From: Toxonevra muliebris
Taxonomy: Eukaryota > Arthropoda > Insecta > Diptera > Pallopteridae
Assembly: GCA_963691655.1 (NCBI GenBank)
Contig: CAVNUY010000004.1
Span: 248,001 to 312,000, forward strand
DNA length: 64,000 nt
Direction: 5' to 3'
The notes below the pieces were generated by a model. It made no database searches. It saw nothing but the letters and a program-made list of their open reading frames with translations, and was not told where the DNA came from. The position numbers were made by a program, and so were the translations under genes. Below are positions 33,025 through 45,063 of the stretch, piece by piece (position 1 is the stretch's first letter; the number at the start of each line of letters is the position of its first letter).

Positions 33025-34345
33025 ATGGCTGACAGCGGGGAAGGTACGAATGTGGCTTCATCTCAAGGTGACGAAAGAGCAAGGGATGCGCGGGGCGATG
33101 TTAATTCTACGGTAGCTCAGATTCAACGTCAATCTGATTGGTTGACAGCGGCAATATCTGAGAATGTATGCGTTGAAATCTTAAGGGCACGCCTAGATAT
33201 TTTGACTTCTGCCTGGGAAAGATTTGAGGCTGGGTTTCGAGAGCTGCAACAACGAGAACGAGATCCAATGCTTCAAGAGGATGATCGCGCATTGCAGCAG
33301 CGGGTTGAAGATATTTATGTGACGGTCCGCGCAGAGCTGCGTCAGAGAATAACAGCATTAGAGCCAGGCTCATCTACAGTAAGTGCCAATCAGCCAATTC
33401 ATGGCGCATTACAATGGTAATTCGCAGAGTTACCATTGGCAGATCGGTTGCCAATATTTCGCGGCAACCACCGAGATTGGATTCAATTTCGCGACATATT
33501 TTCAGCGGAGGTAATACAGAATCCGCACCTTACGAACCTGCAACGGCTCCGCCGGCTGCAAAGTTGCGTTAAGGAGGATGCAGCTAGGGCATTACGCTCT
33601 TGGCCTCAGCAAGAGGACAGCTTTATGGATGCATGGGAAACTTTGTGTACAGCCTTTGATAATGAATATCTATGCCATGCAGCACACTGCTCAGCGATTT
33701 TCGATTTGGCCTAGGGCTAACCATGCTTTAATTAGGGACATGCTTGATGTTACGCGCAATAGTATGCGCATGATAGCGAGGCAACTTTTGGCCGAGGAAC
33801 AGCGCGATTTATTTATTTTGAATTTTTTAGAATCCAGGATGGACAGCGTATCCCGTAGTCAGTGGGAGATGGCGCGTCCCACAGATCGTATTCCAAGCTT
33901 GCAGAAAGATTTCTTTACTTGGCTTGAACGGCGGAGCAGTGGGTTATTGGGTCGTGCCACACAGCCTTTGGTCAACAGCCGCGAGTATCGCATTAATAAT
34001 CCATCAACAAATCAGCAAACGAGACCGAGGGCTTCAGCAGCCTCTGCTTATAATCCTTGCCCCAACTGTTCAGGTGATCACGCTTTTTACCGATGCCCTA
34101 GCGTTGGGCGCATGAGTCGGGATGATAGAATTGAACGGATCTTTGAACTAGGGCTATGTCAGAATTGTCTTCGGCGCGGACGTATGGCCCGAAATTGTTT
34201 GTCGAGCCGGTGTCCTCGATGCTCACGAGCACCTCATAACAATATTATATGCCCGAAGATAGCTTCAGTAAATTCCAGCAACGGCGCATCTCGAGCATCA
34301 ATGCTAGCAGCAACAGTGGAGGTAGACTCAAGAGATGAGAAATAG
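33025..34345 (+). pseudogene. BEL element A gag (DUF1759-type capsid, zinc knuckles)
   Basis: The frame from the ATG at 33025 is open to a TAA at 33418, continues in the same frame to about 33710 (LPIFRGNHRDWIQFRDIF, the DUF1759 core), then shifts into the frame ending at 34345. The nucleocapsid part has CPNCSGDHAFYRC (about 34057) and CQNCLRRGRMARNCLSSRCPRCS (split here: CQNC, then CLSS, then CPRC; about 34159-34226). Gag packages element RNA in the particle. One stop and one frameshift inactivate it. An intron at 31897-32983 may supply extra N-terminal residues. Confidence 0.88.
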
Positions 34346-36981
34346 CAATTAAGAAGCGAGGGTGAAATCGGCCTCAGAATTTTCACCAGTTCCATCTCAT
34401 CGCCGCCGGCTAAGCGTTTAAGGTCTTCTAAGGCAGATCAGGGAGGGGCGATCGATTTCTATTCAAATTTATTGGCTACAGCGCAGGTGCGTTTCTTAAC
34501 CCACAGCGGAGCAATAGTGAGGATATGTGACACTGGGGCACAGGTAAACCTGATCAGCAAGGAGGTCGTGGCTCTTCGTCAAATTCCTACACGCCGAGTG
34601 AGAGTGGGCGTATTGCCTGCAGTTTGGGCGGCATCTCAAATGTGTGACAAATCGATATCGGGACACCTGCTGTTTACAACGACGAGCCCCTACTGTTCAT
34701 CACATGTCTGGTAGTGCCATCTATATTGGGCGAAATATTATTGCCTAAAAGGCATCTGATAAAACAGCACTTGCCAAGTGAGGTTTCAACGCGTTTAGCC
34801 GATCCAGCTTTCGATCAACCCGCGCAAGTTCAAATTCTCTTAGGCGTCGGCGCATGGGCTTAGTTGATGCAACAGAATATGCGGCGTTTGGCATCGGGCT
34901 TAGTAGCACAAGAAACTCGTTTAGGCTGGTTACTTTTCGGGGAGGTCCCAAAGAACGATACTGCACTGGCTGCTGCTATCACGACAGAGATAAATGAGGT
35001 TAAAGGGGACTACCGTCTTGATCAAATACTGCAAGGGTTCTTTGAATCTGAAGGCTTGCTAGGCGACGGATCAACTTGGGCAGCGGAACATTTTTTTGGC
35101 TCGGAGGCGGGGCGATATGCTCTACAGTTTCCTCTGCGACCTCATTGGGATCGGATTGGCTCAAATCGATCGATGGCGCTGCAACGATTTATACGATTAG
35201 AGCAACGTTTTAAGCGGGACCCGGAGTTACGAGAACGATATCAGGCGTTTGTAAGCGAGTATTTGGCGATTTTGGCGATCAAATTCCGCAACTAGGGCAC
35301 CAGAAGGTAAATTATATTATATCCCCCACCATGCGATATTGAAGAAATTCCGCGTAGTATTCGACGCATCGTGCATGACTGATACCGGGGTATCATTGAA
35401 TGACGTCCAGATGGTGGGTCCTAAGTTACAGCGAGATTTAATTGATCTTCTTTGGGGATTTCGGCTGCATGCTTATGGTGTCTCAGCAGACATAAAACAG
35501 ATGTTTCCGCAGATAAAAATAGCAGAACCGCATTGGGACCTGCAGCGCATATTCTGGCGGGCCAATTCAGGGGAGATTGGCGAATATTGGCTCACAGGGG
35601 TGACATTCGGGATGGCCTCATCTCCGTTTTGCGCGGTTCGAGCGATGCAGCAATGTGCGAAAGACAACGCAACTAGGTGGCCACTGGGCTCTCAAGCGGT
35701 ATTGAATAATTTTTATATGGATGATTGCTTGGCCGGAGCTGACACAGAGGAAGAATTGTTGGACTTATGACAGCAAATTTTTGGCAACTTTTGGCAGTAG
35801 GGAGTTTTAAGCTTACCAAATGGCGATCAAATTCCAACAACGTGCATAAATCTTTCTACCAACGATCTACTGGTGACGAGCTCCTGCTGAACAATAATGT
35901 GGAAGCATCGGTGCTGGGCCTTAGATGGGATACGTCAAGAGATGAACTGACATTCAAGGTACAATCAATACCGGTGGTTGACACTGATGACTGGACTAAG
36001 CGCTTAGTACTGAGCATTACGGCGCGACTCTGTGATCCGGATGGGTTAGCGGCACCTTTTGTAGTAAATGTGAAAATATTGCTGCAAAGAATTTGGCAAG
36101 CCAAACTGGCCTGGGATGCAATATTACCAGCATCTCTGAAGGCGGCCTGGCAATGTATATTCTCCCAGATTGTACAGTTCGAGAACCTGCATATACCTCG
36201 CTGGTTAGGCTTTACACGGCACTTCATGGTTTTGCTGATGCCTCTTCGCAAGCATTCGGAGCTGCTATATATGCGGTGATACATGCCGAGGAAGTAATTG
36301 CAGCTAATTTGGTACTAGCAAACTCTAGAGTGGCACCTCTACGGGCGGAAACCATACCGCGTCTTGAATTGCGCGCTGCGGCGTTACTCAGCGATCTAAT
36401 GAAGCGCCTTTTGGCCAACTGCGAAACTGAACATAGAATAAAAATCGATTCAGCCACTTGGTGGTCAGATTCCATGGTAGTAATATGTTGGTTGAGGCGC
36501 GACAGCGGGAGCCTCAAGCAGTTCGTAGCAAATCGAGTACGGAAAATCAGAGAGAACACATCAACCTGCGAGTGGAGATACGTTCCCACCGATCTCAACC
36601 CAGCTGACCTCATCTCGAGAGGTATGCCGATGAGTGAGTTGATTGCGTGCCAGCTATGGTGGCATGGACCTGATTTCCTGCGGCTACCCAAGATTATGTG
36701 GCTGAAGCTGCCCGAAAGGTTGCCAGAAGAGGTCGCGGCAGAAATGAAAAATGAATGCGCCGTTGGCCGCAAGCATCAGCGCAATTTCCATAAACGAGCA
36801 ATCATTGTTATATCGCTATTCGTCAGTCAATCGTTTAATAAGAATAACGGCCTGGGTATTCAGATTCGTGCACAATTGCCGATCATCGCTAGCAGAAAGG
36901 CAAAATGTCCCATTGACCATTAAGGAGCTTGACCCATCATTGGAATTCTGGGTTAAACAAGAACAGCGAGAGTTCTTTTAA
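34346..36981 (+). pseudogene. BEL element A pol, first part: protease, RT, RNase H
   Basis: An aspartic protease motif CDTGAQVNLI lies near 34529, in the same frame as gag after an in-frame stop at 34343. RT follows in pieces: 34864-35295 (RLGWLLFGEV), 35339-35770 (FRVVFDASC, SADIKQMFPQI, catalytic YMDD at 35714-35725) and 35767-36279. RNase H is at about 36220-36700 (FADASSQAFGAAIY, PRLELRAAALL, WWSDSMVVICWL, LNPADLISRG). The frame ends at 36980, where BEL element B is inserted; pol resumes at 44296. At least five frame breaks are visible. Confidence 0.9.
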
Positions 36982-37000
36982 AATAAATAATTTAAGTGCA

Positions 37001-37088
37001 TTAAAATAAATGATCTAATTTGTAACGTGCTACGAATATATCGGTGTTTCTTTTCAAAGTGTCTCCTCGAAGCGGTAGACTTTTTACA
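37001..37088 (+). repeat. Remnant of the 5' LTR of element B
   Basis: Only the last 88 bp are shared with the 3' LTR; the upstream 36981-37000 is related but shuffled. It ends GACTTTTTACA, immediately before the primer binding site. Confidence 0.85.
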
Positions 37089-37102
37089 TGGTCCTTCGAG
37101 CC
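37089..37102 (+). promoter_or_regulatory. Primer binding site of element B, tRNA-Tyr type
   Basis: TGGTCCTTCGAGCC starts directly at the LTR end. As I recall the insect tyrosine tRNA, its 3' end including CCA is the exact complement over 14 bases. This would prime minus-strand synthesis. Confidence 0.75.
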
Positions 37103-38142
37103 TAAAAAGAATCAGCACCTAGAAACAATAAACTAAAAAAATAATATAAAAGTGTACGAACAAAAGTTAAAAAAGAAACAAGTGGAACAATATACAAACA
37201 AAAGAAGCACAAACTATAACATTTAAACAGAAACAATTATAACATTTAAACATAGAAACAATTACAACATTTAAACATAAAAACGAACACAAAGGAATCT
37301 GCAAAGGCTAAAAAACGCAGCAGAAGGAGGGAACATTGTCTCAAAAACAACAACACAATACACCAAGAAAATACTCAGCGCACTTTGGAAATTACAACCG
37401 TAAGTTGATTTTGCATATCTATTGCTTAATATCATACCAGTGCTTACATAAAATCATAAAAAAAAAAACGTTATTTGATTCCCATATAAAAATAACTGTC
37501 GTAGTTTATGTACCAGATATGTGTATGTAAAGATAAAAAACAAGCTGTAAAACACCGCAACCAGCGAGTCATTTTCACAAGCATACATACATATATACAG
37601 CAAAACTCTTTTGCATGTACATAATTACCAGTGGCGGTACAAAAATAAAAGATACCTACACACGGTACTTAAAAAAAAAATTTATTTATTTCATATAAAT
37701 TTTTATAGTATTTAGCAAAATTCATTTGCATATAAAGACCTGCCAGTAGCGTTAATAAAATAAAGGATACCTGCCCAAAAAAAAAATTTTTAGTCATACA
37801 CTGGGAAAAATTTTGTCTTGTTTTATAATTAACTGAAAGATATCTGTTTTCAAGATTTAATTTTATTTAACATTTTAAGCGTTACAAACGAGTTTTCGAC
37901 ATTTTTATTAATTACCAAGTGGTAAAATAGCCGTGTGTATAATTTATATCCCTGTTGGTTATACACTGTAAAACTTTGTAGGTCAAGGAGCAGAGGGGGG
38001 CCAGGGAACTGAACCCACTAGGATTCCCGAAATCGAAATTGGAGCAGATCCCAAAAGGCTTACAAGGAAACCAACAAAAATACAAAAGGGTCGCGATTAC
38101 GATGCATCGAAAAGCATTTTTATTTTCGAAGCCGACAATTTA
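37103..38142 (+). other. Leader of element B with short repeats
   Basis: This A-rich leader has three copies of a ~25 bp unit around 'ataacatttaaacatagaaa' (37216-37285). It also has two diverged copies of a ~118 bp unit (about 37599 and 37717: 'gcaaaa(c/t)tcttttgcat ... gatacct'). No credible ORF before gag. Confidence 0.65.
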
Positions 38143-39262
38143 GTGCACTACTGCACTAAATTTGAATCCATTCCCATTGATGAACTTACAGCATCTCTGC
38201 TCCACGCCCACCTAGAAAACATCAACCAGTATTACGAGAATGTTAAGCGAGCTTACCGAGACGTTGCACTAACCCCTGATGAGGACTTGCCGACCGATTT
38301 CAAGCTGATAGCTCGGAACAAAATGGAGCTAACCCAGGAGAGAGCCCACAATATCAAAGCCCAGATATCTGATTTATTGGATGTGCAACAGAGCCATACC
38401 AATAAAGTCCCACAGGCAACAGAAAAATCCCATAATTCTGTTGCAGAGCACGCAAATACATCTCTTTGCCTGAATGTCCCACCGTGTGATACAGATATAT
38501 TTTCAGGAGGGTATGAAGAGTGGCCGTCCTTCCGTGACATGTTTACGGCGGTTTACATTAACCACCCTAAACTCACCTCTGCCCAAAAGCTGTATCACCT
38601 CCGATACAAGACTGCCGGAAAAGCTGGAGCCTTGGTAAAGCAGTCTGCTATCAGCGATGAAAATTTTGAGCTAGCTTGGAATGCGCTAAAGTCCCGGTTT
38701 GAAAACAGGCGCATCCTGGTTGACAAACAGGTCAAAACTCTTTTGGATCTCCCTCAAATAAGTTTTGAAAATAGTGAAGCATTACAGAAGCTTCAAAATT
38801 CAATCAACAATTCTCTGTCCGTCTTAAAATCTCAAGGCGTCTCGACAGAGAATTGGGATCCAATTCTCGTATACATTTGTTCTACGAAACTCTCGGAAGA
38901 AACCTTAGCACTATGGGAACAATCCCTCTCGTAAGGATCTTCCAACGTGGAAACAAATGAAAGAATTTCTTACCATAAGATATGAGGTTGTAGAACGACT
39001 CGGGGTCACAATAGAACACAAAACTTTTATACAGAAAGCAATGTGACATACTCTTGTCCAATGTGCGATGATTGTCATGCGTTAAGATACTGTGAGAAAT
39101 TTAAAAGGTTATCTGTACGTGATAGGGTGAAGGTTGTTCGGGAAAATAACTTATGCGAAAACTGTTTTTCCTTCACTCACTTAAGACCGGAATGTTCGAG
39201 CCTACACTTGTGCTTATATTGTCAAAAAAAAGCATCACTCTATGCTTCATATCCATGTTGAT
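38143..39262 (+). pseudogene. BEL element B gag
   Basis: The 263-codon ORF 38143-38934 has a helical N-terminus and the DUF1759 capsid core (DIFSGGYEEWPSFRDMFTAV, then SRFENRRILVDKQVKTLLDL). The open frame probably starts a little upstream of the first ATG (about 38098). A frame change near 38935 leads to a short piece (DLPTWKQMKEFLTIRYE), and a second change leads to the zinc knuckles CPMCDDCHALRYC, CENCFSFTHLRPEC and CLYC at 39055-39225. A third frame change at about 39235 separates it from the protease. The knuckle CHALRYC is echoed in the accessory ORF at 43362. Confidence 0.85.
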
Positions 39263-42200
39263 AATAACACCAATCAAAAGAAAAACCCTGCGGCTTCACA
39301 ATCTTCTTCTAATCAGCCTCAAAAACAGAATCGGAAATTCCCAAAACAGAAAAATTCCCGAAGTCCACCCGATGAATCAAAAAGTAATAACTCCCAAATA
39401 TCTACAAAAACATACAGTCCACAGGTGCAATCCCTATACACCACAAACGAAAAAAAAACATTACTCCCCACAACTCTCGTCTCTATAGAGCATCTTGGAG
39501 AACTACACACGGTTCGAGCTCTTATCGACCAAGGTTCTCAGAGAACATTCATCACATCAAAGGTACAAAATAGATTGAGGCTCCCAACTCAACATACCCA
39601 ATTTGAAATTTCTGGAATGGGCGGTAAAATAATCCAAAATTCCAGTTATACTTGTTCTCTTCGCCTAGTTGCCCCAAAAACTGGCCAAAAAATCAATACC
39701 CAAGCAATTGTACTCCCGCAATTGACAAAACTTCTTCCCACTTTTACCATTGAACATCCAGATTGGAAACACTTCGCCATGCTGGACCCAGCAGATCCCA
39801 ATTGCTTTATTCAAGCCCAGTTTGATATGGTTATCGGAAGTGATTTGATTCCTCAAATCATGCTCGATGGAATTCATCGCAAAATATGTGGAAGCCTTCT
39901 CGCGCAAAACACAATATTTGGATGGATTATAAGTGGACCCATTGCCCATAAAGTGTCAACATTCTCGACACAGGTACAAGAAGTCTCTAATGAACTCCTG
40001 AGTTCTCAACTTAGGCAGTTCTGGGAACAAGAGGAGATACCCCAAAATATACCAATTTCGGAAGAGGATCAGGTTTGCGAAGAATATTACCGGAAGACTA
40101 CATCCCGTAGGCCAGATGGTAGATATATCGTAAGATTACCTTTCAAGCCCAGTTTCCCAAACCCACAAGGCTTAGGTCACTCCCGGTCGATAGCTTACAG
40201 CCAGTTACTTAGCATGGAAAACAATCTTGCAAAGAAAGGCGAGCTCAAAAAGGTGTATGATGAGGTCCTGGAAGAATATCTCACTCTCAATCACATGGAG
40301 AAAACCAGTTCTCAGGAAATAATCTCTGACAGCAAATACTTCACGTTTTATTTGCCCCATCATGCAGTAGTTAGGCCTGATAAATCGACTAAGAAAGTTC
40401 GCGTCGTCTTTAACGCATCCCGAAAAACAGGATCTGGACACTCACTTAACGATGTCCTGCATATTGGTCCCACACTCCAACCTGATCTTATGACTCTTAT
40501 CTTAAGGTGGCGATTATACCAGTTCGTCTTTAATGGAGATATTGAAAAGATGTATCGACAAATCCTTGTCCATCGAGACGACCAAGAGTTCCAGCGAATT
40601 CTTTTTCGCAGACCCCAGAACTCTCAGATTCAGGATTTTATGTTAAAAACAGTCACCTTTGGAGTGAATTGTGCTCCCTTTTTAGCTATTAGAACCCTTC
40701 AGCAGCTAGCAAAGGACTCAAAAAGCGAATTCCCTCTCGCAGAAGAAGTCTTATTAAAAGAAACTTATGTAGATGATATTCTGTCAGCCACACAATTTCA
40801 GATGCTGTTGATAAACTACCACAAGTAATTAAAACTCTCGATAGTGCTGGATTCCCACTCCGCAAAATCACAGCAAATCATCTCAAAATTCTGGAAAAAA
40901 TTCCGAAAGCAAATCTTCTCGATTCTGACTTTTTAAAATTTGACGACACCAGTTGTACAAAAACACTTGGCATACGATGGAACGCTCTCTCTGATACCTT
41001 TTCGTATTCAATTGTTCCCATTTCCGCTACAAAAATTGCAACTAAGCGACAAATTCTCTCGACGGTTGCAAAACTTTTTGACCCGGCAGGATGCCTCTCG
41101 CCCATCATGACTCAAGCCAAGTTGCTTCTTCAGACATTATGGTTAGATGGCACCGACTGGGACGAATGTGTTAAACCTGGATCACTCCTAAAATGGAACC
41201 AATTTTTGGAAAGTCTGCCTTCTATTTCCAACATCGAAATCCCTCGATGGGTACGCTTTTCTCCATTGAAACAGGTTCAACTTCACGGATTCTGTGATGC
41301 GTCAGAAAAGGCTTACTGCGTAGCTCTCTATCTGCGTATGACGGACACAGATGGCAAAATTTCCTGTCACCTACTTACAGCAAAAGGAAAGGTTGCACCC
41401 CTGCACACGGTTAGTCTCCCGCGTTTGGAACTATGCGGCGCCGTCTTGCTTTCACATCTCGTCAAGTCCGTTCGAGAAAACCTTGCTCTCTGCCCTGATA
41501 ACACCTTCTTCTGGTCAGACTCACAAATCGTGCTTGCCTGGCTGGAAAAGCCTCCATACACCTGGAAAACGTATGTCGCTAACCGTACAGCACAGATCAT
41601 AAACAATGTTGGCAACGCCACTTGGAACCACGTTATTAGTAGTAAAAATCCTGCAGATTTGGGCACCCGCGGATGCAGTCCCCAAGAACTAGCATTGAAC
41701 TCCCTTTGGTGGAATGGTCCTGCATGGCTTCAGCATCCCGAAGAAGCCTGGCCCAAAGCTACTGTTTCAGCTATCTTGCCTCCCGAGCTAAGAAAGGTAG
41801 TTGTGAATCTCGTAGTTGAAGAGCCAGCCGATTTACTCGAAAGATTTTCATCGTTTCCACGCGCATTACGCGTTCTTGCATACGTGTTCCGCTTTCTCCA
41901 CCATGGACTTGCTAAAAGGAGAAACTCCCTTCCACTTTCTAATATTTCTCTATCCCAAACTGAAGTCCAATTTGTTAAAATAAGGCTACTCTCATTAGCA
42001 CAAGAGCGGTATTTCCTCCCGGAGATAAATGCTTTATCCAAAAAAATACCCATTCCGAAGAAAAGCTCTCTATTAACCCTCAACCCTTTCATCGATAAAG
42101 TAGGTCTCTTGAGAGTCAATGGAAGTTTGGCTGAATCCGGGCTCAGTTACAATGAGCGTCACCCCATAATAGTCCCCGAAAAATCTTGATTCAGCGTTCT

Positions 42201-43270
42201 TTATCTTGAATTTCTTCACAAACTCCTGCTTCACGCAGAACAAAGGCTCATGTTCCGAATGGCCCGCCAAGAATTTTATATCCCACGTCTGAAACCCCAG
42301 ATCAAAGGGTGCATACGTCTCTGTAAGGTACGCACTATTCATAAACAAAATGTCCGATCCCAAATCATGGCGGCTTTGCCCCCAGAACGTTGCACTTTGT
42401 CAATTCCCTTCTCGACCACTGGTGTAGATTTGGCAGGCCCCTTCCAAATTAAGGCGTCCCAGCTTCGAACGGCAACCTTTCTCAAAGGTTATGTAGCAGT
42501 GTTTGTCTGCTTCTCAACAAAGGCCGTACATTTAGAGTTGTGCTCCAATCTCACAACAGAGGCATTCCGCGCAGCATTCACAAGATTTGTTGGTCGGAGA
42601 GGGTTGCCTCGCAAAATCATGTCAGAATTTCTCAAATTCTCGAAAGAAGTCTCCCAAGACATTCTTCAAAAATACTCTCCCCAAGGAGTTGACTGGGTCT
42701 TCATCCCTCCTAGTGCCCCGCACATGGGAGGTCTCTGGGAATCCGCAGTCAAAAGCTTTAAAACTCATCTTAAAAAGACTGTCGGCAATCATAAATTCAA
42801 TTTCGAAGAGTTTTCCACACTCCTCCCTCGTATTGAATCGGTTTTAAATTCCCGACCTTTATCCCCACTTTCTCAGAATCCTAATGATATTTTAGCTTTC
42901 ACTCCAGGTCACTTTCTGAGAGGTGCTCCACTTATGGCGGTTCCTGAACCAGATTCGGCTAACATCTCCTTAATAAACCGTTGGGAAAAACTGAAAGCTC
43001 TTCACCATCAGTTCAGCCGGAGATGGAAGGACGAATACCTAAAGGAGCTACAGAGACGCTATAAATGGCAACATCGCCAAAAAGAGCTAGAAGTGGGTCA
43101 ATTGGTCGTGATCAAGGACGAATTGCTGCCTCCAAATGAATGGCGACTGGCCCGCATAATCACTCTACATCGAGGACCCGATTGACATGCACGAGGCGCT
43201 GATGTCCGCACGCGATCCGGCACCCTCACGCGTCCTATCGTGAAGTTGTGTGTTTTGCCAGTCGCGTAAA
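39242..43270 (+). pseudogene. BEL element B pol: protease, RT, RNase H, integrase
   Basis: The 528-codon ORF 39242-40828 has the protease (RALIDQGSQRTFI near 39517) and RT (VRVVFNASRKTGSG, FNGDIEKMYRQI, YVDD at 40766-40777). A frame change at about 40795 leads to a long frame to 42189 with RNase H ([38 protein letters not shown]). A TGA at 42187 is in frame with the integrase segment (42250-43185), which keeps VDLAGPF (first Asp), PHMGGLWESAVK (Glu) and the C-terminal VVIKDELLPPNEWRLARI. The SDNGTNF region carrying the second catalytic Asp is deleted near 42620, so integration is disabled. Confidence 0.92.
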
Positions 43271-43361
43271 TCGTCCACAAAAATTCTCAATTTTTAATTT
43301 TAAGGCTTCTCTGCCTACCCTTGGTTTTCTAGTACTAAAGCCCTCTATCTTTACAGGTACG

Positions 43362-43835
43362 ATGTCTCACGATCTGCATAAGTGCCAGCTATGCCATCGC
43401 CCACACGCTCTGCGTTATTGCAAGGGATTCATAGCCATGAACCCGGGCCAGCTGGGGCACCACACAATGTTGCACCCCACAGAACCACCAGCCCGTGGAA
43501 GGCGTTCGAGTGGGCCGTCGAGACGGAGCGACCGGAACCATCGCATCCGAAAGAGTAATCCGTCCCGGCATCGCTCCCAATCAAGACACCAATCGCGCCG
43601 CAAATATGTTGAACCATCGGTGGCCCAGTCACGTCGAAGCAGACGCGATCGCGAAGTTCGAGGTTCACGTCGCTCATCCAATTCCGGTCGCTCTGCCTCC
43701 AACTCGCGTGGTCACCGCTCTAGCACTCGACGCATAATTCACACTGTCGAGACAAAACGCTACCGTGGAAAAAAGGTGAGGTCCTTGCTCGCCCAAGCCA
43801 TCAAATCACTTTCGATGTTAAGGGACGTCGTCTAA
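43362..43835 (+). CDS. Accessory zinc-knuckle / Arg-Ser-rich ORF of element B
   Basis: This 157-codon ORF lies between integrase and the 3' LTR, where other retroelements keep env. It begins MSHDLHKCQLCHRPHALRYC, a zinc knuckle like that of this element's own Gag (CPMCDDCHALRYC). After an apparently shortened second finger (HHTMLH) it has about 90 Arg/Ser-rich residues with many RS and SR pairs. A good splice acceptor, ctctatctttacag, ends at 43356, six bases before the ATG, suggesting expression from a spliced RNA. There is no signal peptide or membrane segment, so it is not an envelope. RNA binding is inferred. Antisense ORFs here are shadows. Confidence 0.7.
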   Translation: MSHDLHKCQLCHRPHALRYCKGFIAMNPGQLGHHTMLHPTEPPARGRRSSGPSRRSDRNHRIRKSNPSRHRSQSRHQSRRKYVEPSVAQSRRSRRDREVRGSRRSSNSGRSASNSRGHRSSTRRIIHTVETKRYRGKKVRSLLAQAIKSLSMLRDVV

Positions 43836-43864
43836 AGTATGCACGAGTGCATTCGGCCCCAGGA

Positions 43865-44295
43865 TGGCTAAACCTCTTTAGCCAATAAAATTTATATATT
43901 ATTATATTATATTGTCACAAATTATCTTGAATTGTTTAACATGAATTATTACATTATACCTATTATTGAATTATACTTACCTTATCTTACCTTGCATTGT
44001 ACCTAAAACCAAACTGAATTGAATTTATACTTACCCTGTAAAATACTTACCTATGGTAACCCTACCATCTGTCAAAGTGAGTGCGACTATTCTATCGAAA
44101 GACTTCGGCTCAATCAGTTTAACTTTCATCTTATTTTTTTCTCAATTCACCTTATTTACTTTTTTTCATTTTTTTATAAACGTTTTGCGTTATCAGTGTA
44201 AAATAATTTAAAATAAATGATCTAATTTGTAACGTGCTACGAATATATCGGTGTTTCTTTTCAAAGTGTCTCCTCGAAGCGGTAGACTTTTTACA
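43865..44295 (+). repeat. 3' LTR of element B
   Basis: A polypurine-like stretch (cggccccaggat) precedes a TG at 43865, and the right end (TTTTTACA) is fixed by the match to the left LTR remnant and by resumption of element A pol at 44296. An AATAAA signal lies near 43884. The left boundary is less certain than the right. Confidence 0.6.
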
Positions 44296-44967
44296 GATGA
44301 TATCCGAAAGCTGCAACGCTATGGCCAGAATAATCAATCAGCAAAGTTCCCACGATTATCAGATGCGATCGGAATACTGGCACCGTTTGTGCAAGATGGT
44401 ATACTGCGTATGAGCGGGCGTTTAAAAAATGCAGATTTACCTGACCACAAGCGTAACCCAACTATACTTCCTGGGAAGGGGCGTCTATCTTGGTTATTGG
44501 CTCGAGCAACTCATTTGAAGCTATTGCATTGCAGAGCACAGCAGCTTATAGCGACGTTGAGACAAAACTATTGGATCATAGGTGTGCGAAGCTTAGCGAG
44601 GTCTTTGATCAAAGATTGCATAGTTTGCGAAAGGTTGAAGGCGAAAATGAGCGAACAAATGATGGGTCATCTCCCTGCCTGTAGGGTACGCCCTGCTCGT
44701 CAATTTCTACATGCGGGGGTGGATTATGCTGGACCTATCCTGGTGCGGCCTGATCGCCGAAGAGGAAATGTGGTTATAAAAGGATATGTGGCGATATTTG
44801 TCTGCATGGTCTCGAAAGCAGTTCACTTGGAATTCGTTTCGGATTTATCAACCAATGCCTTCATCATGGCGTTCATTCGTTTCACTTCGCGATACGGTCA
44901 CTGTCTGCACCTCTGGAGCGATAATGGAACCAATTTCGTGGGCGCAGAGCGAGAATTGAGTCGGATG
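44296..44967 (+). pseudogene. BEL element A integrase, N-terminal and core part
   Basis: Pol of element A resumes here (DDIRKLQRYGQ). It shows the H2C2 zinc-binding region (THLKLLHCR ... DCIVCERLKA, about 44510-44640), the first catalytic Asp (GVDYAGP, 44721-44723) and the second (WSDNGTNFVGAE, 44920-44922). It stops at RELSRM where the LOA LINE entered at 44968. The remaining part lies at 50297-51012. This half is free of stops. Confidence 0.92.
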
Positions 44968-45063
44968 TATTGTATTGTATTGTATTATTATAGAGGTTTC
45001 TGTCGTTGTACCGCGACCTATAAGATCTTTTGTACGTCCCTCTTTCTATCTAGTCTAATCTGC

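Larger units (their letters stand above)
36990..44295 (+). mobile_element. BEL/Pao retrotransposon B nested in element A pol
   Basis: An 88 bp block (37001-37088) recurs exactly at 44208-44295 at the opposite end. The left copy is followed at once by a tRNA-type primer site, so these are LTR 3' ends. The right LTR appears to be about 430 bp (TG near 43865 to CA at 44295), meaning the left LTR has lost most of its 5' part. No target duplication could be matched, consistent with that loss. Gag, pol and an extra ORF fill the interior. Fewer breaks than in A fit the nesting order: B is younger. Confidence 0.88.

Noticed and set aside
43389..43702. Antisense ORFs opposite the RS-rich ORF
   Set aside because: Shadows of the Arg/Ser-rich codons on the + strand.
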